Assembly: GCA_937915915.1 (NCBI GenBank)
Contig: CALGGN010000172.1
Coordinates: 1-12,352, forward strand
DNA from: an uncultured Selenomonas sp.
GTDB taxonomy: Bacteria; Bacillota; Negativicutes; Selenomonadales; Selenomonadaceae
Direction of reading: 5' to 3'
DNA: 12,352 nucleotides
Shown: one piece after another, positions 1 through 6,555 of the stretch
How positions within the stretch are numbered: position 1 is the first letter of the stretch
Layout: each line of letters begins with the position of its first letter
The notes under the pieces: generated by a model
Database searches by the model: none
The model's input: only the letters and a program-made list of their open reading frames with translations
What the model was told of the DNA's origin: nothing
Made by a program: the position numbers and the translations under genes

Positions 1-17
1 ATCAAGGAGGAAAGGAA

Positions 18-905
18 ATGGATTTCACCCATCTGCTGGTGCAGCAGCTCATCAACGGTGTTTCCCTCGGAAGCATCTATGCGCTGATTGCATTGGGCTA
101 TACGATGATTTACGGTATCATAAAACTCATAAATTTTGCCCACGGCGATATCTACATGGTGGGCGCTTATATCGGATTCTTTGCGATTACACAGGCAGGG
201 ATGTCCATCGTGCCTGCCCTTTTGGTTTCCATGGTGGTGACAGGGCTTCTGGGCATGGTGGTGGAAAAGCTGGCCTACAAGCCGCTCCGCCACGCGCCGC
301 GCATCTCCATTTTGATCACGGCCATCGGCGTCTCCTTTTTTCTGGAGTACACGAGCATGTACTTCGTGACGCCGACGCCAAGGACCTTCCCTGCCGTGAT
401 CGACAATATTTCCTTCAATCTCGGTTCCTTTGTCATCAACGGGCAGCAGCTCATGATCCTTGGCATCACGGTGCTGTTGATGGCAATTCTGACCTTCATC
501 GTGCAGAAGACCAAGACGGGCAAGGCCATGCGCGCGGCTTCCTTCGATACAGAGACCGCTCAGCTCATGGGCATCGACTCGGACCGCATCATTTCCCTGA
601 CCTTCTGTATCGGCTCGGCCCTTGCCGCCGCTGCGGGCGTTCTGGTGGGTATCTATTATAACACCATCGATCCCCTCATGGGCATCATGCCGGGGCTTAA
701 AGCGTTCGTTGCTGCGGTTCTCGGGGGTATCGGCATCCTGCCGGGCGCTGTGGCCGGCGGCATCATCCTCGGCATCATCGAGGCGCTGGTGTCGGGCTTC
801 CTGTCCTCGACTTTCCGCGATGCAGCCGCCTTTGCCATCCTGATTCTCGTGCTCTTGGTGAAGCCTTCGGGTCTCTTCGGCAAGAACACCCGTGAGAAAG
901 TGTAG
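18..905 (+). CDS. livH: Branched-chain amino acid ABC transporter permease LivH
   Basis: Inner-membrane permease subunit of a high-affinity leucine/isoleucine/valine importer; it pairs with LivM to form the channel driven by LivG and LivF. The 295-residue product matches the usual LivH length. It opens with the family-typical stretch around residues 10-50 (NGVSLGSIYALIALGYTMIY, then INFAHGD) and is hydrophobic throughout, with about eight membrane segments. The cytoplasmic coupling loop, which contacts the ATPase, is visible near residues 170-195 (RAASFDTETAQLMGID). The ATG at 18 is preceded by AAGGAGG at 4-10, which fixes the start. It is the first of four co-directional liv genes, and livM follows within 9 bases. 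The window starts too close to show the promoter or a binding-protein gene. Family and position are clear; exact substrate range within hydrophobic amino acids is inferred. Confidence 0.95.
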   Translation: MDFTHLLVQQLINGVSLGSIYALIALGYTMIYGIIKLINFAHGDIYMVGAYIGFFAITQAGMSIVPALLVSMVVTGLLGMVVEKLAYKPLRHAPRISILITAIGVSFFLEYTSMYFVTPTPRTFPAVIDNISFNLGSFVINGQQLMILGITVLLMAILTFIVQKTKTGKAMRAASFDTETAQLMGIDSDRIISLTFCIGSALAAAAGVLVGIYYNTIDPLMGIMPGLKAFVAAVLGGIGILPGAVAGGIILGIIEALVSGFLSSTFRDAAAFAILILVLLVKPSGLFGKNTREKV

Positions 906-914
906 GTGGCGGAT

Positions 915-1862
915 ATGAATTTTTTACGCAGAAATGATTTGATCATGCTCATCTTCGGCATCGCGCTGTTCGCCCTGCTGCAGGGATTGATTTCCGCAGG
1001 CGCGATCAGCTCCTTCTGGCAGCTGAACCTGCTCCTGATCGGCATCAATGTCATCATGTCCGTCAGCCTGAATCTCATCAACGGCTATACGGGGCAGTTC
1101 TCCCTTGGCCACGCGGGCTTCATGGCGGTGGGCGCCTATGTGGGCGTCGTGCTCACCACAAATTTCCACCTGCCGCTGATTGTCGCATTGCTTGCAGGTG
1201 CAGCGGGGGCCGGAGCCCTTGGCTTTCTGATCGGGCTGCCGACGCTCCGGCTGCGCGGCGACTATCTCGCCATCGCAACCCTGGGTCTCGGCGAAATCAT
1301 CCGCATTGTCATCATGAACATCCAGTATGTAGGCGGTGCCGCAGGCTTCAAGGGCATCCCCCATCTCACGACGTTCGCTTGGGTGTTCTTCGTGATGCTG
1401 TTCACCCTTTTCTTCATCAAGAATTTCGTGAATTCTTCCCACGGGCGCGCCTGTATCGCCATCCGCGAGAATGAGATCGCGGCGGAAGCCATGGGGGTCA
1501 ATACGACCAAGTACAAGGTCATGGCCTTCACCATCGGCGCAGCGTTCGCCGGTGTCGCGGGCGGGCTCTTCGCCCACAGCTTCTACCTCATCAGTCCCGC
1601 ATCCTTCACCTTCATGGCTTCTTTCAACTATCTCATCATGGTGGTGCTGGGCGGTCTTGGCTCCATCACGGGCTCCATCGCAGGCGCCTTCGTGGTGACC
1701 TTCATCTCGGCGGCTCTCGCGAACTGGCCGGAATTCCGCATGATCATCTATGCGCTGGCGCTGATTCTCCTGATGTTCTACCGCCCGCAGGGCCTGTTCG
1801 GCTATATGGAGATCACGAATGCGAAGATTTTCGATAAAATCCTCAAAAGGGGGCGTGAATGA
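915..1862 (+). CDS. livM: Branched-chain amino acid ABC transporter permease LivM
   Basis: Second permease subunit of the branched-chain amino acid importer. From the ATG at 915 the product is 315 residues, of usual LivM length, with many hydrophobic helices. It shows LivM hallmarks: SLNLINGYTGQFSLGHAGFM in the first third, LPTLRLRGDYLAIATLG in the middle, and the ATPase-coupling loop IRENEIAAEAMGVN followed by GAAFAGVAGGLFAH. The C-terminus has the common FYRPQGLFG end. Start choice: a GTG at 906 directly after the livH stop is also in frame, but AGGTGG at 904-909 is correctly spaced for the ATG at 915, so I prefer 915; the GTG start would add three residues. The stop overlaps the livG start by 4 bases (ATGA), indicating translational coupling in the operon. 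Confidence 0.93.
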   Translation: MNFLRRNDLIMLIFGIALFALLQGLISAGAISSFWQLNLLLIGINVIMSVSLNLINGYTGQFSLGHAGFMAVGAYVGVVLTTNFHLPLIVALLAGAAGAGALGFLIGLPTLRLRGDYLAIATLGLGEIIRIVIMNIQYVGGAAGFKGIPHLTTFAWVFFVMLFTLFFIKNFVNSSHGRACIAIRENEIAAEAMGVNTTKYKVMAFTIGAAFAGVAGGLFAHSFYLISPASFTFMASFNYLIMVVLGGLGSITGSIAGAFVVTFISAALANWPEFRMIIYALALILLMFYRPQGLFGYMEITNAKIFDKILKRGRE

Positions 1863-2629
1863 TGGCGGAGCTTTTAAAGACAGACAACGTCTCTGAGGTG
1901 TTCGGCGGCCTGAAGGCCGTCGCGGATTTCAATGTCCATATCAACCAAGGCGAGCTCGTCGGGCTCATCGGCCCGAACGGCGCGGGAAAGACCACAGCCT
2001 TCAATCTCATCACGGGCGTGTATCAGCCGACCACGGGAACCATCGATTTTGACGGCAAGAGCATTGTCGGGCTCAAGCCCTATCAGATCACCCAGCGCGG
2101 CATCGCCCGCACCTTTCAGAACATCCGGCTCTTTTCGGAGCTTTCCGTGCTGGACAACGTAAAGATCGCCTATCACTGCCATGTGAAATACGGCCTTTTG
2201 GAATCCGTGCTGCGGATGGGACGCTACATGAAAGAAGAAGAAAAGATCGAAGAGGAAAGCCTGAAGCTGCTCAAAATCTTCAAGCTGGAGGACAAGGCCG
2301 GGGAGCAGGCAAAGAATCTCCCCTACGGCGCACAGCGTCGTCTGGAGATTGCCCGTGCGCTGGCCGCAAAGCCAAAGCTGCTCCTGCTGGACGAGCCCGC
2401 CGCAGGCATGAATCCGCAGGAGACCAACGAGCTCATGGAAATGATCCGCTGGATCCGCAAGAAATTCGGTCTGACGGTGCTTCTCATCGAGCACGACATG
2501 AGCCTTGTCATGGGCATCTGCGAGCGGATCTATGTGCTGGAATACGGCATGATCATCGCAAGCGGGACGCCGGATGAAATCAAGAACGATCCCGAAGTGA
2601 TTCGCGCCTATCTGGGCGCAGAAAATTGA
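1859..2629 (+). CDS. livG: Branched-chain amino acid ABC transporter ATP-binding protein LivG
   Basis: One of the two cytoplasmic ATPases that power the liv importer. The 256-residue product has a Walker A GPNGAGKT at 38-45, a Q-loop FQN at 86-88, a signature region NLPYGAQRRLEIARAL at 153-168, Walker B LLLLDEP at 174-180 and an H-loop in LLIEHDM. The signature is the degenerate LPYG form common in LivG proteins rather than LSGGQ, and the AAGMNP after Walker B is also LivG-like, which separates it from LivF. The start overlaps the livM stop. ATG codons at 1859 and 1862 are consecutive and AAAAGGGGG at 1845-1853 serves either; the first is used here. livF follows 14 bases after the stop. Confidence 0.95.
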   Translation: MMAELLKTDNVSEVFGGLKAVADFNVHINQGELVGLIGPNGAGKTTAFNLITGVYQPTTGTIDFDGKSIVGLKPYQITQRGIARTFQNIRLFSELSVLDNVKIAYHCHVKYGLLESVLRMGRYMKEEEKIEEESLKLLKIFKLEDKAGEQAKNLPYGAQRRLEIARALAAKPKLLLLDEPAAGMNPQETNELMEMIRWIRKKFGLTVLLIEHDMSLVMGICERIYVLEYGMIIASGTPDEIKNDPEVIRAYLGAEN

Positions 2630-2643
2630 CAGGAGGCCGGCTC

Positions 2644-3357
2644 ATGGAAACCATGCTGAAAATCGACAACATCCATGTATCCTACGGCGCGATCCATGCC
2701 ATCAAGGGCATCAGCCTCGAGGTCAAGCAGGGCGAAATCGTGACCCTCATCGGCGCGAACGGCGCAGGCAAGTCCACGACGCTCCGCACGATTTCGGGAC
2801 TGCTGAAGCCGAAAGAAGGCAGCATCCGATTCATGGAGAAGGATATCGCAGGCATCAAGGCGCATCAGATCGTCAAAGAGGGCATTTCGCAGGTGCCTGA
2901 GGGACGCCGCATCTTCGCTGAGATGTCCGTTCTGGAGAACCTGGAGCTGGGTGCCTTCATCCGAAACGACAAGGATGCCATCCGGGAGGACATGGAAATG
3001 GTGTTCCACCGCTTCCCCCGTCTGGAAGAGCGCAAGGAGCAGCTGGCAGGCACCCTGTCCGGCGGTGAGCAGCAGATGCTGGCCATGGGGCGCGCCCTCA
3101 TGAGCCGCCCGAAGCTGCTGCTCTTGGACGAACCGTCCATGGGACTTGCGCCGCTCTTGATCCGCGAGATCTTCTCTATCATACAGGACATCAACAAGAC
3201 AGGCACCACCGTGCTGCTCGTGGAGCAGAACGCCAACATGGCGCTCTCCATCGCCCACCGGGCCTACGTCCTCGAAACCGGCCGCATCACCCTGTCGGGC
3301 GATGCAAAGGAACTGGCCGCCAGCGAGGAAGTCCGAAAAGCCTACCTGGGCGGCTGA
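2644..3357 (+). CDS. livF: Branched-chain amino acid ABC transporter ATP-binding protein LivF
   Basis: Second ATPase of the liv importer, forming a heterodimer with LivG. From the ATG at 2644 the product is 237 residues, the usual LivF size. Motifs in order: Walker A GANGAGKST at 37-45, Q-loop and family signature QVPEGRRIF at 83-91, ABC signature LSGGEQQ at 138-144, Walker B LLLLDEPSMGLAP at 158-170, and H-loop-region LLVEQN. The QVPEGR and EPSMGLAP strings are diagnostic of LivF. AGGAGG at 2631-2636 sits 7 bases before the chosen ATG; an in-frame TTG at 2626 precedes this ribosome binding site and overlaps the livG stop, so it is rejected. This is the last gene of the operon, followed within 20 bases by a strong terminator. 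Confidence 0.95.
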   Translation: METMLKIDNIHVSYGAIHAIKGISLEVKQGEIVTLIGANGAGKSTTLRTISGLLKPKEGSIRFMEKDIAGIKAHQIVKEGISQVPEGRRIFAEMSVLENLELGAFIRNDKDAIREDMEMVFHRFPRLEERKEQLAGTLSGGEQQMLAMGRALMSRPKLLLLDEPSMGLAPLLIREIFSIIQDINKTGTTVLLVEQNANMALSIAHRAYVLETGRITLSGDAKELAASEEVRKAYLGG

Positions 3358-3374
3358 GAACCGGTTCAGAAAAG

Positions 3375-3415
3375 AAAACCTGCCGTATGGGCGAAACCCA
3401 TACGGCAGGTTTTTT
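3375..3415 (+). terminator. Rho-independent terminator of the liv operon
   Basis: A perfect 17-bp inverted repeat (AAAACCTGCCGTATGGG at 3375-3391 and its complement at 3397-3413) with a 5-base CGAAA loop ends in a run of T to 3415. It begins 18 bases after the livF stop. The A run on the left arm would also give a T run on the opposite strand, so it could stop transcription both ways. Confidence 0.93.
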
Positions 3416-3441
3416 GTACGGCATGCGGCGCAGAATCTTCT

Positions 3442-3608
3442 TTAAGGAAACGCTGATTAAATGAGCTTTTGTCATTGTCGAAGGATTTTTCTGTCAGGCA
3501 AGAAAGATGCCGTGAAGTCGTAGCAGAGCTACGTCGAACGGCATCTGACGCAGCATGACAGGAAAAGACTCGGCAAGGGCAAAAGGGAATTAATCAGTGT
3601 TTCCTTAA
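3442..3608. mobile_element. MITE-like 167-bp palindromic element with 19-bp terminal inverted repeats
   Basis: The ends TTAAGGAAACGCTGATTAA (3442-3460) and TTAATCAGTGTTTCCTTAA (3590-3608) are inverted copies with one difference. Further inside, paired blocks continue toward the centre: 3466-3480 with 3571-3585, CTGTCA 3491-3496 with TGACAG 3556-3561, GATGCCGT 3506-3513 with ACGGCATC 3538-3545, and CGTAGC 3519-3524 with GCTACG 3528-3533 around an AGA loop. The whole element is thus one long imperfect hairpin. It has no open reading frame of note. TTAA at both outer edges could be a target duplication or part of the repeat; no longer flanking duplication is visible. It lies between the liv terminator and the convergent operon's terminator. 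A non-autonomous transposable element fits best; a dispersed structural repeat is the alternative. The transposase family cannot be named from the sequence alone. Confidence 0.65.
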
Positions 3609-3610
3609 CG

Positions 3611-3757
3611 CTAGGTAAAAATTATTTTTGCGGAATACACGCCGCGATTGCGGAGTTCTTCCACCAGATTGTTTTTGTAAAGATCGCCGGGAAAGGGCTG
3701 ACGCAGATTGATAAAAAATCGATTGCCCGATTCAAAAAAGTACGCTATTTTCTTGCC
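3611..3757 (-). other. Open stretch without a start codon; possible gene remnant
   Basis: Between the palindromic element and the terminator at 3761-3808, the - strand stays open for about 48 codons and ends in TAG three bases from the element. The predicted residues (for example KKIAYFFESGNRFF and ELRNRGVYSAKIIF) look protein-like, but there is no ATG, GTG or TTG with a ribosome binding site downstream of the terminator that would start it. It may be the 3' end of a gene whose front was lost, or chance. I do not recognise a family. The rest of 3416-3847 holds only the palindrome and the two terminators. Confidence 0.2.
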
Positions 3758-3760
3758 CCC

Positions 3761-3808
3761 AAAAACAACAAAAGACCTCGGAAGCCCTGACAGGCGCTTT
3801 CGAGGTCT
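3761..3808 (-). terminator. Rho-independent terminator of the rpiB-like/FIST/GGDEF operon
   Basis: On the - strand, AGACCTCG (3808-3801) pairs with CGAGGTCT (3780-3773), with an inner AAGC/GCTT pairing, followed by the T-rich tail TTTTGTTGTTTTT. It lies about 40 bases past the stop of the GGDEF gene and reads in the same direction. Confidence 0.85.
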
Positions 3809-3847
3809 GCGCACTTGCTTGGAACGGCAGCGGATACAAGGTCGTGT

Positions 3848-4729
3848 TCAGGAGGAAACAATGCAGTTCCTTCCTCTTTCCTTTGCGTTATAAAGACGGG
3901 CATCCGCCTCGCGGTACACATCCCAAGGCGAGGACAATTTCCCGAAGACCGAGTTCGCCGCGCCCACGCTGACCGTGATTTTCCCGCTGAGCTGCTCCCA
4001 ATGGATCGTGCCGCCCGTGATCCTGCGCTGCAAATCGTCCAGCAGCAGCACAAAATGCGGGAATGCCAGCTCATTGCTGATCAGGATGAATTCATCCCCG
4101 CCCATGCGCACGAAATACGTGCTGTGCAGATCGTTCTGCTTCAAGTGTTCATTGATGGTGCTGCTCAGATACTTGAGCGCCGCATCGCCGAATTCATGCC
4201 CATAGGTGTCATTGCAGGCCTTGAACTTGTCGATATCAAAGAATGCAAGGGAAAATCCGATGTTCTCCTCCGCCTCCCGCATCAGCTTCTCTCCCCTGCT
4301 GATGAAGAAATAACGGTTATAGGTATCCGTTAACGTATCCTTGAAAATCAGCCGCAGGATAAAAGGCTGTGCCTGTCGGAGCATGTTGTCCATATCCTCG
4401 AAGGCGAGACCTTTGCGCGTCAGTCCTACCGTCAGTTCCTGCACCTGCTCCTGCTGATGCTTGAGCAGTTCATAGAGCTGCTGCTGCTCCGGTGTGAGTT
4501 TGCCCTCTTCTTGGCGCATCAGCGCCATCTGTCTGCCGATGGCATGGGATGTCTCCCTGATCCGGAGCGCCTGATGCAAAGAGCTTCCCTCCAGCGCCAG
4601 CAGCGTATTCTTTTTTTCCTGCACGTAGTCCAGAATGAACTGCAGCGGATAAATCCGCTCCTCCGGTGTTACCCTGTCCTCCTGCCTGCGCCCGAAACCC
4701 TTGGAGGCCGCCTTTCCATCCCTGCTCAT
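3848..4729 (-). CDS. GGDEF-domain diguanylate cyclase
   Basis: Predicted to make cyclic di-GMP from two GTP in the cytoplasm. The 293-residue protein has a non-membrane N-terminal part (about 1-120) rich in Gln, Glu and Leu that is likely helical or coiled-coil, with no recognised sensor fold. A full GGDEF domain follows (about 125-293): DTLTDTYNRYFF at 131-142, metal-binding DIDKFK at 165-170, NDTYGHEFGD at 173-182, the catalytic GGDEF at 210-214, and the C-terminal DARLYNAKERGRN. The active-site signature is intact, so activity is expected. The RxxD inhibitory site normally five residues before GGDEF is absent (LHST there). The ATG at 4729 overlaps the TGA of the upstream FIST gene (ATGA), with GAGGGAG at 4734-4740 as ribosome binding site, so the two proteins are probably co-produced and the FIST protein is a candidate input for this enzyme. 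Confidence 0.92.
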   Translation of the reverse strand: MSRDGKAASKGFGRRQEDRVTPEERIYPLQFILDYVQEKKNTLLALEGSSLHQALRIRETSHAIGRQMALMRQEEGKLTPEQQQLYELLKHQQEQVQELTVGLTRKGLAFEDMDNMLRQAQPFILRLIFKDTLTDTYNRYFFISRGEKLMREAEENIGFSLAFFDIDKFKACNDTYGHEFGDAALKYLSSTINEHLKQNDLHSTYFVRMGGDEFILISNELAFPHFVLLLDDLQRRITGGTIHWEQLSGKITVSVGAANSVFGKLSSPWDVYREADARLYNAKERGRNCIVSS

Positions 4730-5850
4730 TCGGCTCCCTCCCCTTCTTTGGAATCATGGCTGAACACGATCAACACAAGGCTCTGGTTGATATGCTGATG
4801 ATGATACTGCTCCCCGCCGCAGACACTGCCCGCGTAAGGGCTGATTTTCAAAAGATTCTTCGCGTGCTCCGCAGTAAAATGCTCATCCTCGTACAGCCAG
4901 TAACGATGGATGCAATCCCCTGTCAGCATAAAATACCGATTCGGATTCTCCTGCTGCAGCCGCTCAACGGTCTCCTGCGCAATGGCACGGTAGCGCCCGT
5001 AGTCCAAGAAGCAAAGCGCGTCATTCGGGTTCAGCCGCTTGTTGCAGCAAAGAGACCCATCCGGCAGCACCTCTGCCACATCCGACACATAGATTTTTTT
5101 CCCCAGAAGACGCCCAAAAGGATAGCGGGAGTTCGTCTTCACGATTTCATCCCGTGATACCTGCACCGTATCGCAATAGACATCCGCGGCAGGCCGCCCG
5201 TCAAGCTCGATCAGCCGGCGATGCGCCGTATCCACCTTCGTCACCTGATGCAGCCGGAGATCCGTGCGTTCGTAAATATTTTCGTAATAGGTGCGGATTT
5301 TGCCATGCAGGCTGCGGATGATCGCGTAGATGCAGGCATTCCCGTACACACCGCCGTTATAGGCAACCTGCGCCCGCCCCATGTGATCAACGCTTTCAAA
5401 TGCAGTGGAACCCATCAGCGGAATCGCGAATCTGTCCAGCACCGCATTGAGCGTCGTGACCAGCATCTCCTCATTGCCCGTGCAATACTCCAGGCAGACC
5501 GCATCTTCATTCCCCTTGCCAATGGATTTCACATCCTGCTCGAAGCGGTAGACATGCTGCACCGGGCACTCGTCCAGATCATGGATGATGCCGCACGATA
5601 TCTGGAAACCCTCTTCAAAAGCGATGGCGAGCACGTCCGGCTCGTCCACGGCTCCGCCATGCAGCACACAGACACTGCAAAGGCCCATCGTCGGTATTCC
5701 CTCATAACGACGGGCAAAAAAAGCTGAAACCCTGTCCAGCATCCCCGGTCTGCTGAAATACAACACGAACTGCGGCGACCGGAACTCTGCAACCGCCTGT
5801 TCCAGCGATTCCTCCAGCGTCGCCCCCTGGCCTCTGCCAACCTTAATCAT
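4726..5850 (-). CDS. FIST-domain (FIST_N plus FIST_C) signal transduction protein
   Basis: Soluble 374-residue protein made of the two FIST modules: FIST_N about 25-205 (the GIPTMGLCSVCVLHGG segment at 51-66 is typical of its core) and FIST_C about 210-365, ending in the characteristic GGEQYHHQHINQSL at 345-358. There is no signal peptide, membrane segment or fused output domain. The family has been proposed, from gene neighbourhoods, to sense small ligands such as amino acids and to feed diverse signalling outputs. Here it overlaps the GGDEF gene downstream by 4 bases, and the rpiB-like gene lies 60 bases upstream on the same strand with no terminator between. The ATG at 5850 follows a purine-rich AGAAGGAGAAGAGG stretch. 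The domain call is firm; the ligand and the output are unknown, with a role as regulator of the adjacent cyclase being an inference. Confidence 0.88.
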   Translation of the reverse strand: MIKVGRGQGATLEESLEQAVAEFRSPQFVLYFSRPGMLDRVSAFFARRYEGIPTMGLCSVCVLHGGAVDEPDVLAIAFEEGFQISCGIIHDLDECPVQHVYRFEQDVKSIGKGNEDAVCLEYCTGNEEMLVTTLNAVLDRFAIPLMGSTAFESVDHMGRAQVAYNGGVYGNACIYAIIRSLHGKIRTYYENIYERTDLRLHQVTKVDTAHRRLIELDGRPAADVYCDTVQVSRDEIVKTNSRYPFGRLLGKKIYVSDVAEVLPDGSLCCNKRLNPNDALCFLDYGRYRAIAQETVERLQQENPNRYFMLTGDCIHRYWLYEDEHFTAEHAKNLLKISPYAGSVCGGEQYHHQHINQSLVLIVFSHDSKEGEGAE

Positions 5851-5910
5851 ATCCTCTTCTCCTTCTGCCCTTTTTCATGCCGTACAAAATCACTTCGAGC
5901 AGCCGCTTTT

Positions 5911-6378
5911 TCATTTCTCGATGACCGGCACACAATGCCTGTCATTGATCTCAGCAACTTTTTTCACTCTGCGGCGATACTTTTCCGCCGTCAGCGCATC
6001 CGTATGCATCCAGGTCTTCACAATCTCCATCGCGATCGCGCTTCCGATAATCTTCCCGCCAATGCAAAGCACATTGGAATCCGTATGCTCTCTCGCCAGC
6101 TGCGCGCAGAACGGATCCTGACAGACCGCCGCATAGATGCCGTTGATCTTGTTGGCAATCAGCGCGCTCCCGTAGCCGACGCCATCCACGAAGATCCCCC
6201 GTTCACATTCTCCCCTCGCGACAGACAGCGCCGCAGGATAGACAAAATCCGACAAATCACAGGATTCTTCGTCATAAGTCCCGAAATCCTTGACCGTATG
6301 TCCCTCGTTTTCCAGATAGGCCTTGATTTCCTGCTTCAAACCCGTTCCTGCATGATCGTTTGCCATGGCAATCTTCAT
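5911..6378 (-). CDS. RpiB/LacA/LacB-family sugar-phosphate isomerase-like protein
   Basis: A 155-residue protein with the full length and fold pattern of ribose-5-phosphate isomerase B and galactose-6-phosphate isomerase subunits. It has the N-terminal MKIAMANDHAG (D8, H9, phosphate/sugar-binding region), the GIFVDGVGYGSALIANK core at 61-77, and CQDPFCAQLAREHTDSNVL with H98 and N102. The catalytic cysteine of E. coli-type RpiB (in ICGTG) is aspartate here (D65), and the position of the mycobacterial catalytic Glu is Ser (S71). LacA also has an aspartate at this site, but the surrounding sequence is closer to RpiB. Isomerase activity is therefore uncertain. The ATG at 6378 follows a G-rich ribosome binding site (about 6383-6392). 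It is the first gene of the apparent operon with the FIST and GGDEF genes, and is divergent from the glucosaminidase/TPR gene. No gene symbol is assigned because the substrate is doubtful. Confidence 0.88.
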   Translation of the reverse strand: MKIAMANDHAGTGLKQEIKAYLENEGHTVKDFGTYDEESCDLSDFVYPAALSVARGECERGIFVDGVGYGSALIANKINGIYAAVCQDPFCAQLAREHTDSNVLCIGGKIIGSAIAMEIVKTWMHTDALTAEKYRRRVKKVAEINDRHCVPVIEK

Positions 6379-6493
6379 CCGGCATCCCCCTTTTCGTCTG
6401 AAAACTTTCTACTATGAATAATTCGACCTTCATTTCCATTTTCCTTCTGTACACACTCGATTTTGCGAAAGAGACAACTTCATGAAATTTCAG

Positions 6494-6522
6494 TTGCCCC
6501 TCCTTTTCTATCGTGATAAACT
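6494..6522 (+). promoter_or_regulatory. Candidate sigma-70 promoter of the glucosaminidase/TPR gene
   Basis: TTGCCC at 6494-6499 and TAAACT at 6517-6522 are separated by exactly 17 bases, each matching four of six consensus positions. The predicted transcription start near 6529 gives a leader of about 27 bases containing the AGGAGG at 6542-6547. It lies in the 177-base intergenic region shared with the divergent rpiB-like gene, for which no convincing promoter was found. Confidence 0.45.
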
Positions 6523-6555
6523 GAAGCCGATGATATTTGTTAGGAGGGATTCTAT

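Noticed and set aside
924..1577. Long antisense frames across the liv genes
   Set aside because: They are shadows of clearly recognised transporter genes and have no start signals of their own.
2626..2643. An earlier TTG start for livF
   Set aside because: It overlaps the livG stop and lies before the AGGAGG that clearly serves the ATG at 2644.
3412..3425. The 14-mer TTTTGTACGGCATG occurs here and, inverted, at 5872-5885
   Set aside because: One 14-base match between two sites is about what chance gives in a window of this size, and the flanks are unrelated.
6425..6475. A TTGTCT and TGTACA pair 18 bases apart as promoter for the rpiB-like gene
   Set aside because: The -10 match is poor and the distance to the gene is long; not strong enough to list.
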